Of a stretch of 64,000 bases of DNA, positions 18,685-25,675 are shown in pieces. The stretch comes from an uncultured Lachnospiraceae bacterium. GTDB taxonomy: Bacteria; Bacillota; Clostridia; Lachnospirales; Lachnospiraceae. The notes under the pieces were generated by a model, which was not told where the DNA came from, made no database searches, and saw nothing but the letters and a program-made list of their open reading frames with translations. The stretch is taken from NCBI GenBank assembly GCA_944380315.1, contig CALWHG010000001.1:1-64000 (forward strand), read 5' to 3'. The stretch's first letter is position 1. Every line of letters begins with the position of its first letter. The position numbers and the translations under genes are program-made.

Positions 18685-18889
18685 TATGATATAGACTGTT
18701 GACTTCTGGATGTGGAATATTAGGATAGTATAAAAATGAGCAAAGAAGTAGTAATAGAATCGATCGTTGTAAATGGAAGTATAGAAAATATGAATCATTG
18801 ATTGATAGTGTGAGGGAAAACCAAAATTGGGTTTGGAAATTTACTTAAAATAGTTAAGACCTTACTATAGTTAGGCGGAGGATAGACAG

Positions 18890-19363
18890 ATGTCCGTAGA
18901 GATAGTAAGACGATATTTTGAGCAGTATGGCATGGCAGATCGGGTACTGGAATTCGAACTTTCCAGTGAGACCGTGGAGCTGGCGGCAAAAGCAGCAGGC
19001 ACGGAGCCCTGCAGGATAGCCAAGACCATGTCCTTCATGGTGGACGGAGCGCCAATACTCATACTCCTTGCAGGAGACATAAAGGTCGACAACCGCAAGT
19101 TCAAGGATACCTTCCACACCAAGGCCAAGATGCTGACGGGAGAGCAGCTCGTGGAGCTGGTAGGGCATCCCCATGGCGGCGTATGTCCCTTTGCCATAAA
19201 GGAAGGAGTGAAGGTCTATCTTGATGAGTCCCTTAAGCGCTTCGAGACCGTATTTCCTGCGGCAGGCAGTGCAAACTCTGCCATCGAGCTTACCATCCCT
19301 GAACTTGAGCAGACCTCCGGCTATGAGTCCTGGGTGGATGTGTCAAAGCTGATATTATCATAA
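18890..19363 (+). CDS. YbaK/EbsC-family aminoacyl-tRNA deacylase
   Basis: 157 residues. The family removes misacylated amino acids from tRNA (for example Cys-tRNA-Pro). Conserved pieces: EPCRIAKTMSFMV with the catalytic Lys, the GDIKVDNRKFK region, and PHGGVCPFAI. GGCGGAGG at 18872-18879 is the ribosome site. Composition returns to the G+C-balanced core style, so it is a resident gene inside an otherwise AT-rich patch. It is convergent with, and overlaps by 6 bases, hicB. The 205 bases before it hold no supported gene. Confidence 0.92.
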   Translation: MSVEIVRRYFEQYGMADRVLEFELSSETVELAAKAAGTEPCRIAKTMSFMVDGAPILILLAGDIKVDNRKFKDTFHTKAKMLTGEQLVELVGHPHGGVCPFAIKEGVKVYLDESLKRFETVFPAAGSANSAIELTIPELEQTSGYESWVDVSKLILS

Positions 19364-19741
19364 TGCGTATTTTTTGGTGTCATTCATCGAAAGAAGATAT
19401 ACGCAATATTGATTCATACTTACTCCTTCTTTTTTGGAGTGTTCCATCAGAGCTTTATGAAGGCTTTTTGGCATGCGCAGCTTAAACTGACCTGAAAAGT
19501 TAGTTTCATCATAAAGGGCAGTTTCTTTAGCAGGCTCTGGTATATTTATTCCTTCATCAAGGGAGGCTTTGAGCCATTCCCTTTTGGCGTCTATGGCGCT
19601 GTCATAAGCATCCTCAAGAGTTTCTCCACAGGAAAGACAGCCGGGAAGCTCAGGAAAGCTTATGGTATATCCTCCTTCTTCCCTGTCCTCTATAAGCTCC
19701 ATCCTGTAAGGAAGAGCCATATATTCTTCAAGTGTTTTCAT
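19358..19741 (-). CDS. hicB: Type II antitoxin HicB
   Basis: 127 residues. N-terminal HicB fold (EEGGYTISFPELPGCLSCGETLEDAYDSAIDAKREW) mimics RNase H and blocks HicA. The C-terminal ribbon-helix-helix (FKLRMPKSLHKALMEHSKKEGVSMNQYCVYLLS) should bind the operator upstream of hicA. It is the second gene of the hicA-hicB operon, overlapping hicA by 14 bases. Confidence 0.92.
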   Translation of the reverse strand: MKTLEEYMALPYRMELIEDREEGGYTISFPELPGCLSCGETLEDAYDSAIDAKREWLKASLDEGINIPEPAKETALYDETNFSGQFKLRMPKSLHKALMEHSKKEGVSMNQYCVYLLSMNDTKKYAL

Positions 19742-19982
19742 CTATGCCTTCCTCCATTTCAACGGTTTCCCTGACCAGATTAATATAAACCCGCTTTATA
19801 GGTTTATGCTTCGGAATAGTAATGATATTCCTTCCCTTTTTTCTAAAGGTATAATGGCCGCTTCCGCTTTTTGGAGCGGTCATAGTATACCCATAAGCTT
19901 CAAGGATCTTTTGAAGTTCTTCAAAACGCAGATCAGGTGATAAAGAATATAACCTACATAAAAGCTTATCCCATTTTGACAT
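19728..19982 (-). CDS. hicA: Type II toxin HicA
   Basis: 84-residue mRNA interferase with a double-stranded-RNA-binding-like fold. The segment FEELQKILEAYGYTMTAPKSGSGHYTFRKKGRNIITIPKHKPIKRVYI contains the catalytic His of the family (G-S-G-H-Y-T-F). The N-terminus (KWDKLLCRLYSL) is longer than in minimal HicA proteins. It is the first gene of the operon under a consensus promoter. Confidence 0.9.
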   Translation of the reverse strand: MSKWDKLLCRLYSLSPDLRFEELQKILEAYGYTMTAPKSGSGHYTFRKKGRNIITIPKHKPIKRVYINLVRETVEMEEGIDENT

Positions 19983-19998
19983 TTCCTTTAGTCCTTTA

Positions 19999-20028
19999 AT
20001 TATAATGTGATGTCATATGTGGTGTCAA
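19999..20028 (-). promoter_or_regulatory. Promoter of hicAB
   Basis: Minus strand: -35 TTGACA (20028-20023), 18-base spacer, -10 TATAAT (20004-19999). Fully consensus hexamers 17 bases before the hicA start. The spacer contains one arm of a perfect 12-bp inverted repeat, consistent with repression by HicB. Confidence 0.82.
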
Positions 20029-20078
20029 TTTGAAAACTATAGAAACTTATATAGTTATATTTTTATATATGACATCAC
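20007..20078. promoter_or_regulatory. Long-spaced 12-bp inverted repeat over the hicAB promoter (operator candidate)
   Basis: GTGATGTCATAT (20007-20018) and its perfect complement ATATGACATCAC (20067-20078) are 48 bases apart. The first arm lies in the hicAB promoter spacer. A degenerate third half-site (GTGGTGTC) is next to the first arm. Ribbon-helix-helix HicB dimers could bind both and loop the DNA. Inference from position. Confidence 0.45.
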
Positions 20079-20084
20079 GAGCCA

Positions 20085-20122
20085 ATTGAATAAAACCGGC
20101 ATAATAGCCAAAAGTATTCAAT
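20085..20122 (+). repeat. 38-bp palindrome-ended repeat, copy 1
   Basis: Ends are an 8-bp perfect inverted repeat ATTGAATA...TATTCAAT; an inner GGC...GCC can extend the hairpin. It shares the core AAAACCGGCA with two other copies. It lies 91 bases upstream of the DUF4143 ATPase gene, exactly 76 bases start-to-start from copy 2. Confidence 0.85.
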
Positions 20123-20160
20123 AAGATATTGCCTGACTTTTGAAGTGAAGGTATAATGTG

Positions 20161-20198
20161 ATTGAATAAAACCGGCAAAAATGTCAAAAATATTCAAT
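20161..20198 (+). repeat. 38-bp palindrome-ended repeat, copy 2
   Basis: Same 38-bp length and ends as copy 1, with a handful of internal substitutions. It ends 14 bases before the ATPase start and just before the ribosome site GGGAGA, so it lies in the 5' leader of that mRNA and could form a hairpin next to the start. Confidence 0.85.
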
Positions 20199-20212
20199 AG
20201 GGAGATCGTTGC

Positions 20213-20237
20213 ATGGAGATCAAACGTGGAAAATACC
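20213..20237 (+). other. Start region of the ATPase mRNA
   Basis: AGGGAGATCGTTGC precedes the ATG at 20213. The distance from the second palindrome to the ribosome site is about one base, so any protein or RNA fold at the palindrome would affect initiation. Confidence 0.4.
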
Positions 20238-21466
20238 TTCAGGATCTGATAGATCGTATGCATAATCATTTGATAAAGGTGGTGACCGGTATAAGACGGT
20301 CAGGCAAATCATACCTTCTTTTTCATATATTTCGTGACTATTTATTGAGTACAGGTGTCGGAGAGGATCATATCATCAGTATAGAACTGGATCAAAGAAA
20401 GAACAGGAGATACAGAGATCCGGATGCCATGCTCGAATATATAGATGCCTGCATCAGAGATAAAAGCATGTATTATATACTCCTTGATGAAGTACAGATG
20501 CTGGAAGAGTTTGAGGAAGTGCTCAATTCTCTTTTGCATATAGACAATGTGGACATTTATGTTACCGGAAGCAATTCAAGATTCCTGTCAAAGGACGTGA
20601 TCACAGAATTTCGGGGCAGAGGAGATGAGATACATGTATATCCCCTTACTTTTAAAGAATTTATGCAGGTATATGAGGGGGATATGTATCATGGATGGTC
20701 AGAATATATGATCTATGGCGGACTTCCGCTTTCCGTTACCATGAATACAGAGGAGCAAAAGGCAAGTTATCTGACGAGGCTTTTTGATGAAACTTATCTT
20801 AAAGACATTATAGAGCGAAATCATGTAGAAAAGACTCAGGAATTAGAGGATCTGATAAATATCCTTGCGTCAGTTATAGGGTCGCTTATAAATATACCTA
20901 AGATAGAGGCCACCTTTCGGACTGTGCTCAAGTCAAATATAAGCGGTAATACCATACGCCAGTATGTGGAATATCTGGAGGACGCTTTTATCATAAACAA
21001 GGCAAATCGTTATAACGTAAAGGGAAGGCGGTACATAGGGACTCCCATGAAATACTATTTTGAAGATGTAGGCCTTCGCAATGCCAGGCTTGGTTTTCGT
21101 CAGGTGGAAGAGACTCATCTGATGGAAAACATCATTTACAATGAACTGCGTAGCAGGGGTTTTTCCGTAGATGTGGGAGTCGTGGAAAAACGTAGTAAGG
21201 ATGAGAGCGGAGAGGCTAAAAGGATACAGTTGGAGATAGATTTTGTTGCAAATCTGGGAAGCAGGAGATATTATATCCAGTCGGCATTTGCATTGCCGGA
21301 CGAAGATAAGAAAAAGCAGGAGAAAAGGCCCTTACTTGAGGTAAGGGACTCTTTCAAAAAGATCATAATAGTAAAGGATCCTGTAAATGTTACCAGGGAT
21401 GAAAACGGTGTTACTACCATGAGCATATATGATTTTCTGCTGAAGGACAACAGCCTGGAACTTTAA
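20213..21466 (+). CDS. AAA family ATPase with C-terminal DUF4143
   Basis: 417 residues. AAA_14-type ATPase domain in the N-terminal half: Walker A GIRRSGKSYLL (about residues 28-38), Walker B YYILLDEVQMLEEF, and sensor TGSNSRFLS. The C-terminal DUF4143 domain contains YYFEDVGLRNARLG and a PD-(D/E)xK-like core (ENIIYNELRSRG, LEIDFVA, RRYYIQ) in which the last catalytic Lys position is not obvious. These proteins are common, often multi-copy, in gut anaerobes; their function is not established. Flanked by three copies of a 38-bp palindromic repeat. AT-rich relative to core genes, suggesting horizontal acquisition. Confidence 0.85.
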   Translation: MEIKRGKYLQDLIDRMHNHLIKVVTGIRRSGKSYLLFHIFRDYLLSTGVGEDHIISIELDQRKNRRYRDPDAMLEYIDACIRDKSMYYILLDEVQMLEEFEEVLNSLLHIDNVDIYVTGSNSRFLSKDVITEFRGRGDEIHVYPLTFKEFMQVYEGDMYHGWSEYMIYGGLPLSVTMNTEEQKASYLTRLFDETYLKDIIERNHVEKTQELEDLINILASVIGSLINIPKIEATFRTVLKSNISGNTIRQYVEYLEDAFIINKANRYNVKGRRYIGTPMKYYFEDVGLRNARLGFRQVEETHLMENIIYNELRSRGFSVDVGVVEKRSKDESGEAKRIQLEIDFVANLGSRRYYIQSAFALPDEDKKKQEKRPLLEVRDSFKKIIIVKDPVNVTRDENGVTTMSIYDFLLKDNSLEL

Positions 21467-21517
21467 TTGGTACAGGTTTTGCGCCGCTTACCGTAAATAA
21501 TCCAAGATTCAACCAAC

Positions 21518-21540
21518 TTTTTAGTGTCTTACACTAAAAA
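21518..21540. terminator. Bidirectional terminator downstream of the ATPase gene
   Basis: Perfect inverted repeat TTTTTAGTGT-CTT-ACACTAAAAA. The A/T ends can act as T-tract in either direction. It lies 52 bases after the ATPase stop and just before repeat copy 3. Confidence 0.6.
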
Positions 21541-21543
21541 CTT

Positions 21544-21581
21544 ATTGAACAAAACCGGCACAAATGCCAAAAATATTCAAT
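21544..21581 (+). repeat. 38-bp palindrome-ended repeat, copy 3
   Basis: ATTGAACA...TATTCAAT, same length and core (AAAACCGGCA, GCCAAAAATATTCAAT) as the two upstream copies and in the same orientation. It closes the ATPase unit on its 3' side, immediately before the G+C-balanced ABC-F region resumes. Confidence 0.85.
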
Positions 21582-21615
21582 AAGACGAGCGGTCTGAAGC
21601 CGAAGCCGCGACAGC

Positions 21616-23076
21616 TTATAAAGTCACGGTCCCGGTGCCTACACGCTCCCGGAAGGCCAGGTCATGCTCCACCAGCACCATGGTGGGGCAGTGCTCCAGG
21701 ATAAGCTGCTCTATCTGCATGCGGCTGTATATGTCTATGAAGTTGAGAGGCTCATCCCATATATAGAGGTGGGCCCTTTCACACAGACTCTTTGCCAGCA
21801 GAGCCTTTTTCTTCTGCCCTTCGGAAAAATCGCTCATATCCTTTTCAAACATAACCCGCTCAAAGCCCAGCTTCCGCAGTATGGCCCGAAAAAGTGGCGC
21901 CTCAAGGCCGTGAGACTGCTCAAGCTCTGATATACTTCCCCTAAGGAAGCTGGTATCCTGAGGTACATAGGATATGATGAGCCCGGAGCCCAGAGACAGC
22001 TGCCCTGTATGCTCTATGGGAGCCCCGGTCATGAGCTTCAGCAGGCTGCTCTTTCCACTGCCGTTTTTGCCTTCCAGTATCAGCCGGTCTCCCCTGTGCA
22101 CTGAAAATGTCACAGGGCCGCAGACAGTCCTTCCGTCATAGCTGACTGACACTCCGGACAGGGAAAGCAGCCGGTCGCTGTGATACTGCAGGGGCGAAAG
22201 ACTGAGTTCCTCGGCGGTCTCCACGTTGCGGAGCAGCCGTGACTTTTCCTCTATGGCCTTCTGCTGGCGCTTTTCTATGGACTTTGCGCGCTTCATCATC
22301 TTTGCTGCCATGTGACCCACATAGCCTTTATCGGCGGCTCCGACCTTAGAGGCCTCTACCTTATCAGACCAGTCGGCAGTACGGCGGGCGGAGCTCTTCA
22401 GTCTTGATATGTTGGCCCTGAGGCGCTTGTCTCTCGCAGCCTCGGACTCCTGCCGTTTCTGGAAGCCCTTGAACCAGGTACTGAAATTTCCTGCCTGGAC
22501 CTCTATGTCCATGCGGTTTATGGACAGGATGTGATCCACGCATCCATCCAGGAAATGCCGGTCATGGGACACAAGTATGAAGCCCTTCTTTTTACTGAGA
22601 TAGGAGGCCAGCAGCTCTCTGCCCAGGGTGTCCAGATGATTGGTAGGCTCATCTATCAGTAGGAAATGTCCCTCGTTAAGAAAGAGAGCGGCCAGCATCA
22701 CCTTTGTCTGCTCCCCGTTTGAGAGCGTCCCAAAGGGCCGCCACAGTACATCGTCAGACACCTGAAGCATGGAAAGCTCACGCAAGATCTCCCACTGCTC
22801 TGCCTCCGGGCATATCTCATTTACGATCTCTTCTGTATAGCGGGATCTGTCATCTATCGGATAAGGAAAATAATCGAAGTCTACGGAGCTTATGATCCTG
22901 CCCCTGTAGTCATACATACCCATCAGGAGCCGCAGGAAGGTGGTCTTGCCCCTCCCGTTGCGACCTACAAAGCCCAGTCTCCAGTCGGTATCTATGGTAA
23001 AGCTTACATTTTCAAAGATATCATCATAGCTTCCCGGATAGGAAAAGCTCAGGTCCTCGACCTTTATCATGGACAT
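21616..23076 (-). CDS. ABC-F family ATPase, Lsa/Vga-like ribosomal protection protein
   Basis: 486 residues, two ABC domains, no membrane segments. Domain 1: Walker A GRNGRGKTT, signature LSNGEQTKV, Walker B FLLIDEPTNHLD. Domain 2: GKNGSGKSS, FSEGQKKKALL, LYIWDEPLNFID. Between them is a basic, helical linker (about residues 180-270, RQESEAARDKRLRANISRLK region), the part that reaches the ribosomal peptidyl-transferase centre. The overall plan resembles Lsa/Vga antibiotic-resistance ABC-F proteins, but resistance cannot be asserted. Start at 23076: AAAGGAGG is 7 bases upstream. It is preceded by a leader peptide and terminator hairpin, typical of drug-induced attenuation. Confidence 0.9.
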   Translation of the reverse strand: MSMIKVEDLSFSYPGSYDDIFENVSFTIDTDWRLGFVGRNGRGKTTFLRLLMGMYDYRGRIISSVDFDYFPYPIDDRSRYTEEIVNEICPEAEQWEILRELSMLQVSDDVLWRPFGTLSNGEQTKVMLAALFLNEGHFLLIDEPTNHLDTLGRELLASYLSKKKGFILVSHDRHFLDGCVDHILSINRMDIEVQAGNFSTWFKGFQKRQESEAARDKRLRANISRLKSSARRTADWSDKVEASKVGAADKGYVGHMAAKMMKRAKSIEKRQQKAIEEKSRLLRNVETAEELSLSPLQYHSDRLLSLSGVSVSYDGRTVCGPVTFSVHRGDRLILEGKNGSGKSSLLKLMTGAPIEHTGQLSLGSGLIISYVPQDTSFLRGSISELEQSHGLEAPLFRAILRKLGFERVMFEKDMSDFSEGQKKKALLAKSLCERAHLYIWDEPLNFIDIYSRMQIEQLILEHCPTMVLVEHDLAFRERVGTGTVTL

Positions 23077-23127
23077 ACACATACCTCCTTTACGGCACCG
23101 GACCTGACTGGCCCGGGACCTTGGCAC

Positions 23128-23165
23128 AAAAAACACGGACTGCGGGAAAGTCCCTGCAGTCCGTG
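23128..23165 (-). terminator. Attenuator terminator in the ABC-F leader
   Basis: Minus strand: CACGGACTGC / GCAGTCCGTG, a perfect 10-bp stem with an extra GGGA/TCCC inner pair, followed by TTTTTT and then, 50 bases on, the ABC-F start. A strong terminator inside the leader implies regulated readthrough. Confidence 0.85.
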
Positions 23166-23263
23166 GATAAGTACGGTATATCTGCCTGTAATCGTTGAAA
23201 TGTCAAACCTTCCCGCAAAGATGGCATGGAAAACAGAACTGTCTTCAGCCACCCATATAAGAT

Positions 23264-23287
23264 TTACCTGCAGGAAATATTTAACAT
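23264..23287 (-). CDS. Candidate 7-residue leader peptide of the ABC-F gene
   Basis: ATG at 23287 opens MLNISCR and stops. GAGGTGA is 5 bases upstream. It lies between the promoter and the attenuator. Short leader peptides whose translation stalls on antibiotic-bound ribosomes are known upstream of ABC-F resistance genes in Firmicutes. Translation is not proven; the call rests on position and the ribosome site. Confidence 0.45.
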   Translation of the reverse strand: MLNISCR

Positions 23288-23316
23288 CCTTTCACCTCAC
23301 AGCGTTATTTGATTTA

Positions 23317-23345
23317 TGAATATCATAATTTTATGATCCCGTCAA
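23317..23345 (-). promoter_or_regulatory. Candidate promoter of the ABC-F leader
   Basis: Minus strand: -35 TTGACG (23345-23340), 17 bases, -10 TATTCA (23322-23317). It lies immediately downstream of the ribU stop, so the ABC-F unit would be independent of the riboswitch. A second -10-like TATGAT overlaps a small dyad. Moderate match only. Confidence 0.45.
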
Positions 23346-23348
23346 GGC

Positions 23349-23912
23349 TTATATTACAAAGCCCGTCCTGCGGAGCCCATTGACCACAGGCTTATATATG
23401 AGCAGGACTATGACAGAATTTATGATGCCCTTCAGCACGTTGAAGGGGATGATGGCAGGCACCAGCATGGCGACTACCGTGGCTCTGTCCGTACCCAGAT
23501 AGATGGGCGAGAGCAGCAGGTTCCAGAGCACCATGATGATGGCCATGCATATGGTCCCTGCGACGAGGGCCAGCAGGCCGCCCTTATGGGTATGTATCCT
23601 CCTGTATATGACTGCGGCCACTCCGGAAAATGACAGAGTGGCTATGACCTGCATGACAAAGCCTATGATGCCCGTGTCACTGACGGTGATCATCTCGAGG
23701 AAGGCCACTATGAAGGAGATGATCAGCACCTCTGCGGGCCCGTAGATGAAGCCGCCTATGGTTATGATCACGTCCTTAGGATCATAGGTGAGGAAGGGGG
23801 CTGCGGGCACGATGTTGAGATGTACAGCCACCATGACCACATAGGCTATGGCGCAGAGCATGGCCGTGACCACGATCCTCTTTGTTGACTTTGAAGCTTC
23901 TGTCTGATTCAT
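23349..23912 (-). CDS. ribU: ECF transporter S component, riboflavin (RibU-like)
   Basis: 187-residue membrane protein with about five or six hydrophobic segments, the substrate-binding component of an energy-coupling-factor transporter. The N-terminal KRIVVTAMLCAIAYVVM and the FLTYDPKDVIITIGGFIYGP segment are characteristic of RibU. An FMN riboswitch directly upstream makes riboflavin uptake the confident assignment. GGAGGT at 23921-23926 is the ribosome site. The shared EcfA/T energising proteins are not in this window. Confidence 0.94.
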   Translation of the reverse strand: MNQTEASKSTKRIVVTAMLCAIAYVVMVAVHLNIVPAAPFLTYDPKDVIITIGGFIYGPAEVLIISFIVAFLEMITVSDTGIIGFVMQVIATLSFSGVAAVIYRRIHTHKGGLLALVAGTICMAIIMVLWNLLLSPIYLGTDRATVVAMLVPAIIPFNVLKGIINSVIVLLIYKPVVNGLRRTGFVI

Positions 23913-23927
23913 ATGCGTTTACCTCCG

Positions 23928-23960
23928 AAATAAAATACACCCGAAAAGGTCTTCGGGTGT
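23928..23960 (-). terminator. Expression-platform terminator of the FMN riboswitch
   Basis: Minus strand: hairpin ACACCCGAA / TTCGGGTGT followed by ATTTTATTT, between the riboswitch aptamer and the ribU ribosome site. FMN binding should favour this terminator. Confidence 0.8.
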
Positions 23961-23984
23961 AATACACGTGAAATAAACGTATAT

Positions 23985-24089
23985 CTCTTCTTCCATCCAG
24001 ACTATACTGTCGGTCCCGGAGTCACACCGGATCATGCCTAAGCTCGCGGACTTTACCGCCGATCGGGAATCTCACCCTGCCCTGAAGAC
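23985..24089 (-). promoter_or_regulatory. FMN riboswitch (RFN element)
   Basis: Minus strand contains the conserved RFN blocks in order: AGGGCAGGGTGAGATTCCC, CGGCGGTAAAGTCCGCGAGC, GATCCGGTGTGACTCC, GACCGACAGTATAGTCTGGA and the closing GGATGGAAGAAGAG. These form the six-stem FMN aptamer. It sits about 75 bases before ribU and is followed by a terminator hairpin. A negative control by FMN is the established behaviour. Confidence 0.96.
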
Positions 24090-24160
24090 TTTTTCTGTTG
24101 TTTGACCTCTTTATTATATAACCTTGCTTCATGATGTCAAGTGCTGGTATGATATCTATT

Positions 24161-24736
24161 ATGATCATAGACGACATAAGTATAGATATAAAAAGGAAGC
24201 GCATAAAAAACCTTCATATATATGTCAGGCCCCCGGAGGGTTCCGTGCTCGTGACTGCACCCTATCGGACCACCGATGCTGCCATAAGGCAGTTCATCAC
24301 TGAGCGCATTGACTGGATCAGGAAGAGTCAGGCCAGAGTACGGGAGCAGGCTGAGGCAAGAGAACAGAGGAAGAGCTGCATCTTCCTGCCCGGAGGCGAA
24401 AGACTTGAAAATGACGACAGCCTTAGGGACAGTGAGCTTTCCTCTATATTAAAGGAGCGGATAGCCTTGAGACTGCCGGGACTTGAGACCTTGACAGGAC
24501 TTCATCCTGGCAGGATCAGCATACGCTCCATGAAGACCCGTTGGGGCTCCTGTACTGTCAGGACCGGGGACATACGCATAAACCTGGATCTGGTGTATTT
24601 TCCGGATGAATGCCTGGACTATATCCTGCTACATGAGCTTCTGCATATAAGGTTTCATGATCATGGCCAGGGCTTCAAGGCCGCCCTGTCCGCATATATG
24701 CCTGACTGGCGTGAGAGGAAAGCAAAGCTGAGATAA
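24161..24736 (+). CDS. YgjP-like zinc metallopeptidase (DUF45/M48 superfamily)
   Basis: 191 residues from the ATG at 24161. The zinc motif HELLHIRFHDHG (HExxH plus a later His) and MKTRWGSCTVRTGDIRINLDLVYFP are diagnostic of the YgjP/SprT-like family. The start is uncertain: in-frame ATGs also occur at 24131 and 24149. A possible promoter (TTGCTT 24124-24129, 18 bases, extended -10 TGGTATGAT ending 24153) would start the RNA near 24160, making the 24161 start nearly leaderless. Divergent from the ribU riboswitch unit. Substrate unknown. Confidence 0.85.
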   Translation: MIIDDISIDIKRKRIKNLHIYVRPPEGSVLVTAPYRTTDAAIRQFITERIDWIRKSQARVREQAEAREQRKSCIFLPGGERLENDDSLRDSELSSILKERIALRLPGLETLTGLHPGRISIRSMKTRWGSCTVRTGDIRINLDLVYFPDECLDYILLHELLHIRFHDHGQGFKAALSAYMPDWRERKAKLR

Positions 24737-24867
24737 ATTTGGCTTTACTTTTCCTCTGCCTTATGATAGCGTATATGCATAAGTTTCTTAAAATTCTGAA
24801 ATTATCTTGTTTATCACGATATTTCCCCACTTTTGAAAGGATAGGAAGGAAAAGTTTTGTAAGATGC

Positions 24868-24913
24868 TTGAAAAAGGTAAAGCATTACATTACAATATTC
24901 CTTAAAAGGAATA
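24868..24913 (+). promoter_or_regulatory. Promoter and palindromic operator of higBA
   Basis: -35 TTGAAA (24868-24873), 17 bases, -10 TACAAT (24891-24896). Overlapping the last -10 base is an 18-bp perfect palindrome TATTCCTTAAAAGGAATA (24896-24913) whose right half provides the AAGGA ribosome site of higB. HigA binding there would block both transcription start and translation. The rest of 24737-24867 is AT-rich with nothing recognised. Confidence 0.72.
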
Positions 24914-24916
24914 AGA

Positions 24917-25282
24917 ATGGAGATAGAATATTATAAGTTTGAAGATGGAACAAATGCTATAGACCCATTTTTGGATGCTCTCGATATAAAGATGAGAGTC
25001 AAGGTGCTTCGTACCATAGGCTTTCTGGAGAAATTTGGCAGATTTTTGAGAGAACCGTATTCAAAACCTTTGAAGGACGGGATATTTGAGCTGAGGACGA
25101 TACAGGGAAATGATATCGAAAGGATATTGTATTTCTTTTTTGATGGAAATAAAGCAGTCCTGACAAATGGATTTACAAAAAAGACTAGGAAAACCCCCAA
25201 AAGGGAGATCGAACTTGCCAAAGATCGCCGTGAAAGATATATCAGGAGGAAGATAAATGAACGATTACAGGAAAAGTCTTGA
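24917..25282 (+). CDS. Type II toxin HigB-like (RelE superfamily, phage Gp49 type)
   Basis: 121 residues. The fold segments NAIDPFLDALDIKMRVKVLRTIGFLEKFG, KPLKDGIFELRTIQGNDIERILYFFFDGNKAVLTNGFTKKTRKTPKREIE match the phage-derived Gp49/HigB family of ribosome-dependent mRNA interferases. Toxin-first order and 26-base overlap with a XRE antitoxin are typical of higBA. The Lys/Arg-rich end fits RNA binding. Expected to be repressed by HigA at the palindrome. Confidence 0.88.
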   Translation: MEIEYYKFEDGTNAIDPFLDALDIKMRVKVLRTIGFLEKFGRFLREPYSKPLKDGIFELRTIQGNDIERILYFFFDGNKAVLTNGFTKKTRKTPKREIELAKDRRERYIRRKINERLQEKS

Positions 25283-25529
25283 AAAAAACCTTAGAGACAC
25301 TGATTTCAGGAAGGAATGGGAGGCTCAGGAGCTGGAGTATCAGATACAGGAGGAGCTTATAAAGGCAAGGATAGCCTGCAATATGACACAGTCGGAGCTG
25401 GCAGAAAAAAGCGGGATAAGGCAGTCAAATATCAGCCGTATTGAAAATGGTAATGCAGTCCCCCGGCTTGATACTCTCTGTGCTTTAGCTGCAGCCATGG
25501 GCAAAAAGCTCCGCATATCCATCATATGA
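25257..25529 (+). CDS. Type II antitoxin HigA-like (XRE helix-turn-helix)
   Basis: 90 residues. Residues about 30-85 form a canonical XRE/Cro HTH: ARIACNMTQSELAEKSGIRQSNISRIENGNAVPRLDTLCALAAAMGKKL. The N-terminal 30 residues probably contact HigB. Its start lies inside the end of higB, so translation is coupled. No terminator is evident before the next gene. Confidence 0.92.
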   Translation: MNDYRKSLEKNLRDTDFRKEWEAQELEYQIQEELIKARIACNMTQSELAEKSGIRQSNISRIENGNAVPRLDTLCALAAAMGKKLRISII

Positions 25530-25610
25530 TTTTAGGAGTTTTATAGGCATTCCTAAGAATTTCGTAAGGTTTTTGAGAATTATGTCTATGGATAAAAAAT
25601 ATTTTTTTGA

Positions 25611-25616
25611 TATAAT
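25611..25616 (+). promoter_or_regulatory. -10 box upstream of the lipoprotein gene
   Basis: TATAAT in an AT-rich stretch, 60 bases before the proposed GTG start at 25676. No good -35 is found at 16-18 bases. A small hairpin AGGGC...GCCCT follows in the leader. Weak but the only candidate between higA and the lipoprotein. Confidence 0.4.
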
Positions 25617-25675
25617 CAGTAGGTAACTTTGAGGGCGTGTTATGCCCTGAAGAACATTTTGGAGGCTGTTTTAAA

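Noticed and set aside
18735..18800. Short frame of 21 codons between the ParE-type toxin and YbaK
   Set aside because: No ribosome site, promoter fit or similarity; the 18685-18889 stretch is left as gene-free AT-rich DNA.
20085..20198. Two 38-bp repeats with a 38-base gap, at first sight a minimal CRISPR array
   Set aside because: Only two adjacent units, palindromic ends with internal variation, a third isolated copy beyond the ATPase gene, and no cas genes in the window.
23067..23252. 61-codon minus-strand frame in the ABC-F leader as a leader peptide
   Set aside because: It runs through the terminator hairpin and overlaps the ABC-F start without a ribosome site; the 7-codon frame at 23264-23287 is a better candidate.
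24739..24936. 65-codon plus-strand frame before higB
   Set aside because: No ribosome site, no family, and it overlaps the higBA promoter and operator.
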